This document shows, one piece after another, positions 7,201-8,384 of a stretch of 8,384 bases of DNA (position 1 is its first letter; each line of letters starts with the position of its first letter). The notes below the pieces were generated by a model, which did no database searches, was not told where the DNA came from, and saw nothing but the letters and a program-made list of their open reading frames with translations. Origin of the DNA: Solirubrobacterales bacterium (GTDB lineage: Bacteria > Actinomycetota > Thermoleophilia > Solirubrobacterales > Solirubrobacteraceae); contig JACDAP010000329.1 of assembly GCA_013695395.1 (NCBI GenBank), positions 1 through 8,384 on the forward strand. The letters are read 5' to 3'. The translations under genes were made by a program, and so were the position numbers.

Positions 7201-7229
7201 TCAGTTACCGACCATTTCAGTTTCGGACC
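7201..7229 (-). promoter_or_regulatory. Tandem 13-bp direct repeat upstream of the operon promoter, candidate regulator site
   Basis: On the plus strand TCAGTTACCGACC (7201-7213) is followed after ATT by TCAGTTTCGGACC (7217-7229). The copies match at 11 of 13 positions with a 16-bp period. Relative to a start of transcription at 7177 they cover about -24 to -52, overlying the weak -35 region. This is a sensible place for an activator or repressor controlling sulfate assimilation. I do not recognise the motif; it does not resemble the McbR palindrome known from corynebacteria. Confidence 0.4.
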
Positions 7230-7251
7230 CGGGGCGCCGCGGCTCACCTGC

Positions 7252-7270
7252 CGGCCGCGCTCAGCGGCCG
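7252..7270 (-). terminator. GC-rich hairpin at the end of the DUF559 gene, possible terminator
   Basis: CGGCCGC and GCGGCCG (7-bp perfect arms) flank a 5-nt loop that contains the stop codon of the DUF559 gene. No U-tract follows, so a classical intrinsic terminator is not supported. GC-rich hairpins without U-tracts are often proposed as terminators in high-GC actinobacteria. It lies just upstream of the operon promoter, where insulation would make sense. Confidence 0.3.
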
Positions 7271-8214
7271 AGCCGCGCGAGCGCGGTGCGGATCGTCCGA
7301 GCCACCCAGGCGGGGTCGTCCACGAGCTGTCGCCAGGTGAAACGCAGCAGCGTGTACCCGCCGACCACGAGCTCGTTCCCCTTCTCCCGGTCGCGCTCGA
7401 AGGCGGCCGGGCTCCCGTGGAACCGGGCCGAATCGAGCTCGACCACGAGCAGCGTGCCCGGCCACCACGCATCGACCTCCAGGCCGATGACCCACGCGTT
7501 CGTGCGCGGCCGCGGGATCCCGTAGGTGTCGCACAGCGCGATGAGCAGCTCCTCGAGCTCGCTCTTGGTGACCGTGGTGCCGGCCTGCTGCCTGCCGAGG
7601 ATGGCCCGGAGCTGCTTCGTGCCCCGCAGGTAGGGGCGGTCCAACAGGGTGTCGAGCGCGCGCTGGTCGTAGACGTCCAGCGCGACCATCTCGTTCAGGA
7701 CCTTCTCCACCGTGCGGGCCGGATGGCGGGCGGCGAGGTCCACGACGGTTCGGGGCAGGGTGGTGACGGGGACGCCGTCGACCGTCGTGATGTCCTCGGG
7801 GAGCAGGGTCGAGACCGCGTGCGCGCGGATCCCGCGCTGTCCGGTCCACCGGCGCTCCTGGGGGAGCGCAATGTCCCAGCGCGCGGCGCTGCTCTCTCGC
7901 ACGCCGTGGAGGGCAGCGGCGGCAACGTCGAACAGCAGCCCGCGCGGCCCGGCCGACCAGGCGGCCGCGAGCGCACGCCCGCGACGCGGGAGCTCGCGAT
8001 GGCCGACGGCGTAGACGCCGCGGTAGAGCACATGGAGCTGGCCGCGGCGGGTGCGGCGGACGATCTGGCCCGGCGTCAGCCCGCTCGCGAGCAGCTGAGC
8101 ACGGGTGACGACCCCGTGCTGCCGCGACGCGAGCGCCGCGATGGTGACGTCGGGGCCGAGCCGGCGGTTGCGCGGGTCGCCGTCGGGACAACTTCCGCGG
8201 GGTTGGTGTCGCAT
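7261..8214 (-). CDS. AbiEi-like winged-helix / DUF559 (Vsr-type endonuclease fold) protein
   Basis: The 317-residue product has two recognisable parts. Residues 24-70 (IAALASRQHGVVTRAQLLAS through YRGVYAVG) match the winged-helix domain of AbiEi-type antitoxin proteins, which bind DNA. Residues 215-298 match DUF559, a Vsr-like PD-(D/E)XK fold: ELEE (219-222), the central strand VVELDSARFH (257-266), FERDREKGNEL (272-282) and GYTLLRFTWRQL (286-297). Glu219, Asp248, Glu259 and Asp261 are candidate metal ligands. The middle, including a PRTVVDLAARHP motif at 154-165, is usual for these fusions. They are abundant and multi-copy in actinobacteria, and their function is not established; nicking or cleaving foreign DNA is only a suggestion. 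No AbiEii-type nucleotidyltransferase toxin lies beside it. The ATG at 8214 is the only ATG/GTG/TTG in frame before the first domain, although the frame stays open to the window edge. It sits in the loop of an inverted repeat. Confidence 0.88.
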   Translation of the reverse strand: MRHQPRGSCPDGDPRNRRLGPDVTIAALASRQHGVVTRAQLLASGLTPGQIVRRTRRGQLHVLYRGVYAVGHRELPRRGRALAAAWSAGPRGLLFDVAAAALHGVRESSAARWDIALPQERRWTGQRGIRAHAVSTLLPEDITTVDGVPVTTLPRTVVDLAARHPARTVEKVLNEMVALDVYDQRALDTLLDRPYLRGTKQLRAILGRQQAGTTVTKSELEELLIALCDTYGIPRPRTNAWVIGLEVDAWWPGTLLVVELDSARFHGSPAAFERDREKGNELVVGGYTLLRFTWRQLVDDPAWVARTIRTALARLGR

Positions 8215-8235
8215 ATGAACACCAAGGCCGCGGAA
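8193..8235. repeat. 43-bp imperfect inverted repeat centred on the DUF559 start codon
   Basis: On the plus strand TTCCGCGG (8193-8200) and TTGGTGT (8203-8209) pair with ACACCAA (8219-8225) and CCGCGGAA (8228-8235). This gives 15 paired bases per arm with one symmetric GG/GG mismatch. The 9-nt centre (8210-8218) contains CATATG and the ATG of the downstream gene. It could be an operator for a dimeric regulator, possibly the winged-helix protein itself, or an mRNA hairpin that presents or hides the start codon. It is far longer than chance pairing usually gives. Confidence 0.6.
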
Positions 8236-8257
8236 AGTGCGCGCGGTAGGCCACGGT

Positions 8258-8271
8258 GAGCGTTCACGCTC
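8258..8271. repeat. Short palindrome upstream of the DUF559 gene
   Basis: GAGCGT and ACGCTC are perfect 6-bp arms around a 2-bp centre. The site lies about 45 bp upstream of the DUF559 ATG, between two other palindromic elements. A protein-binding site is possible; nothing in the sequence proves it, and I find no clear -10 element here. Confidence 0.3.
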
Positions 8272-8285
8272 TGATTTCGCAAAGG

Positions 8286-8303
8286 CTGCGCAGTTCTGCG
8301 CAG
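8286..8303 (-). terminator. Doubled CTGCGCAG palindrome, possible terminator of the upstream gene
   Basis: The self-complementary octamer CTGCGCAG occurs twice, separated by 2 nt, so the unit is both a direct repeat and a hairpin (7-bp stem, 4-nt loop). It begins 8 nt after the stop codon of the partial gene at 8312, and on the minus strand CCTTT follows, a weak U-tract. The position suits a transcription terminator; a tandem protein-binding site is the alternative. Confidence 0.4.
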
Positions 8304-8311
8304 ACCCGGAG

Positions 8312-8384
8312 CTATCCCCAGGGGACGGGGTCGCCCCAGGGCGACGGGGCGTCGGGCTCGCGGCCCGTGCACTCGAGGAGCGCC
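8312..8384 (-). CDS. C-terminal end of an unidentified protein, partial
   Basis: The last 23 codons of a minus-strand frame enter from the right edge and stop at TAG (8312-8314). The visible tail ends SPWGDPVPWG, acidic and Trp/Pro-rich with a near-repeat of PWGD and PVPWG. Codons here have G or C in nearly every third position, as in the neighbouring genes, and a palindromic hairpin lies just after the stop; both support a real gene end. The tail is too short to name a family. It is separated from the DUF559 gene by 97 nt. Confidence 0.45.
   Translation of the reverse strand, partial: ALLECTGREPDAPSPWGDPVPWG

Noticed and set aside
7178..7260. SAM or other riboswitch leader upstream of the sulfate operon
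   Set aside because: The gap is only 83 nt, part of it is the end hairpin of the previous gene, and the promoter appears to give a leaderless transcript, leaving no room for an aptamer.
5660..7525. Plus-strand open frame of 621 codons opposite the sulfite reductase gene
   Set aside because: The low-complexity composition (Asp, Val, Leu, Ala, Arg) mirrors the codon use of the reductase on the other strand, and it crosses two genes and the promoter region.
7417..8259. Plus-strand frame of 280 codons opposite the DUF559 gene
   Set aside because: No domain or ribosome site; the minus strand carries conserved AbiEi and DUF559 motifs over the same interval.

Overview
The window is very GC-rich and every gene I can support lies on the minus strand. 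GC-rich third codon positions, an Actinobacteria-style sulfate-assimilation operon, an AbiEi/DUF559 protein and a secreted repeat/PKD protein all suggest a high-GC actinobacterium. Thermoleophilia (Solirubrobacterales-like) is my best guess, but this is inference; there is no rRNA or marker gene to settle it.

Layout in transcription order, from high to low coordinates. (1) 8312-8384: the last codons of an unidentified gene, followed by a doubled palindrome that may end its transcript. (2) 7261-8214: a protein with an AbiEi-like winged-helix N-terminus and a DUF559 (Vsr/PD-(D/E)XK-type) C-terminus. Its only visible start codon sits in the loop of a 43-bp imperfect inverted repeat. (3) 7177 down to 1589: an assimilatory sulfate-reduction operon, in order ferredoxin-type sulfite/nitrite reductase, cysH (APS-reductase type), a TauE/SafE membrane protein, cysD and cysN. 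(4) 1548 down to the left edge: a secreted protein, truncated by the window, with about seven propeller-like repeats followed by a PKD domain.

The operon forms a pathway. The TauE/SafE protein probably moves sulfate or sulfite across the membrane. CysD and CysN activate sulfate to APS. CysH carries the CC...CxxC cluster ligands of APS reductases and would reduce APS directly to sulfite. The siroheme/[4Fe-4S] reductase takes sulfite to sulfide. No APS kinase (cysC) is fused or adjacent, which fits direct APS reduction. The first four genes overlap by 13, 1 and 4 nt. The cysD-cysN junction breaks the pattern with a 132-nt spacer full of mutually exclusive stem-loops.

The operon promoter looks leaderless: a TANNNT hexamer ends 6 nt before the reductase ATG, no Shine-Dalgarno is present, and a tandem 13-bp direct repeat overlies the -35 region. 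I see no tRNA, rRNA, CRISPR array, insertion sequence or att site. No stretch over 300 bases lacks a gene. I do not see a wholly new system; the best leads are the operon's regulatory DNA, the structured cysD-cysN spacer, the start-codon inverted repeat of the DUF559 gene, and the secreted propeller-PKD protein.
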